From NCBI GenBank assembly GCA_049673305.1, contig JBATXM010000080.1, positions 1 through 15,337 of the forward strand: a stretch of 15,337 nucleotides of DNA. Direction: 5' to 3'. Below, in pieces: positions 14,835 to 15,337 of this stretch. Numbering within the stretch: position 1 is the first letter of the stretch; the number at the start of each line of letters is the position of its first letter. Under the pieces are notes generated by a model. It did not search any database. It saw only the letters and a list, made by a program, of their open reading frames with translations, and was not told the DNA's origin. Source of the DNA: GCA-003244245 sp049673305 (GTDB lineage: Bacteria > Actinomycetota > Actinomycetes > Mycobacteriales > Pseudonocardiaceae). A program made the translations under genes and the position numbers.

Positions 14835-15301
14835 TGTCAATCCACATTCTTCATGAGCGTGACCCCGGCCGCCAACTGTCACGGGGCGGGGTACCAGAGC
14901 GTCAACCGTTGTGGCAAGCGGGAAATTCCCGCCCCCCAGGCGGCGGCCCTGGCCCCATGGCACTCAGCTGAGGAGCTGACCTGAGGAACAGAGTTGCTGG
15001 CGACGTCGGAACAGCGTGCAGCCGCACCTGCCGGGCACCCTCGTGGGGTACCGCCCGGGTACCCCACGAGGGGTTTCCCCACCGGATGATGAGGAGAGTG
15101 TGGTGTCGTCGGCCGGCCACATTCGCCTGTGATCGACTGAGTGCGCGCACCGAATCCAACCGTGACGGCGGCACCAACGGCCTGCTGATGGACGACGTCC
15201 TGCGATGGGACGGCCGTCGTGGTGATGCGCAAAATCTCGGTCTTGTCGCGGCTGCTGGTCATCACCATCGACAGGGCGAGCAGCGGCACTACGGTCATGA
15301 T
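14835..15301. other. Gene-poor stretch before the right palindrome
   Basis: No supported gene. A minus-strand frame spans 14879-15337 but begins inside the palindrome and looks non-coding. The main structure is a strong hairpin at 15038-15072, listed separately. Confidence 0.45.
15038..15072. terminator. Strong hairpin, possible bidirectional terminator
   Basis: Arms CCCTCGTGGGGTACC (15038-15052) and GGTACCCCACGAGGG (15058-15072) pair perfectly over 15 bp around a 5-nt loop. The sequence after it is GTTTCCCC, a weak T-tract. It is about 320 nt past the TMEM175 stop, so it could end a plus-strand transcript, or shield the flank from outside transcription. The hairpin is certain, the terminator role likely but unproven. 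Confidence 0.6.
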
Positions 15302-15337
15302 CACGGTTTCGGTGCCGAAAGTGACACGTCGTGTCAC
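15302..15337. repeat. Second copy of the long palindrome, cut by the window end
   Basis: The left arm 15302-15328 matches 24 of 27 positions of the arm at 1-27, followed by T and the first 8 bases of the right arm before the window ends. One arm change (A to G at 15321) is matched by the complementary change (T to C at 15337), so pairing is kept. Within the arm lies a perfect smaller dyad TTTCGG-TG-CCGAAA (15307-15320). Confidence 0.88.

Noticed and set aside
14879..15337. Minus-strand frame of 152 codons starting inside the right palindrome
   Set aside because: The start is part of the repeat, the product has no domain, and it runs through the strong hairpin at 15038-15072. It is not likely coding.
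1..15337. tRNA, rRNA and CRISPR elements
   Set aside because: No T-loop-like motifs with cloverleaf pairing, rRNA cores or regularly spaced repeats were found by reading both strands.

Overview
The window is high-GC actinobacterial DNA. GTG starts, strongly GC-biased third codon positions and four helix-turn-helix (XRE) regulators with long TPR-like C-terminal regions all fit an actinomycete. Pseudonocardiaceae or a relative is my best guess from protein style, not a proven assignment. No rRNA, tRNA, CRISPR array or complete insertion sequence was seen.

Layout. The window opens with a perfect 55-bp palindrome and closes inside a second, diverged copy of it (1-55 and 15302-15337). After a gene-poor stretch with two short tandem repeats comes a decayed XRE regulator (about 527-1797) with an N-terminal frameshift, a probable internal deletion and two in-frame stops. 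Convergent to it is a tight minus-strand operon read from 5948 down to 1853: DUF488 protein, cydA, cydB (cytochrome bd oxidase) and a FUSC-type membrane protein. The first two genes overlap by ATGA and cydA-cydB are 3 nt apart. No cydCD assembly transporter is present. A long gene-poor stretch (5949-6889) leads to a small AT-richer gene for a membrane-anchored beta-rich protein.

The right half is a regulator neighbourhood. An intact XRE regulator (7526-8929, minus) is divergent from a 74-aa protein gene, which is followed by an NAD(P)H:quinone reductase-like MDR enzyme. A second intact XRE regulator (11155-12375, plus) is divergent from an 86-aa protein gene. A third XRE gene (12424-13665, minus) is interrupted by a single TAG codon. 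Thus two intact XRE genes sit beside small divergent genes, and two XRE genes are broken.

The last 1.7 kb holds a TMEM175-family channel gene flanked by gene scars: the C-terminal piece of a GlcG/HbpS (DUF336) domain and the N-terminal piece of a zinc-ribbon protein. A strong hairpin and the second long palindrome follow. Overall this reads as a respiratory operon set in an accessory region rich in regulators and decaying genes. The long palindrome pair and the XRE/small-protein modules are the features most worth following.
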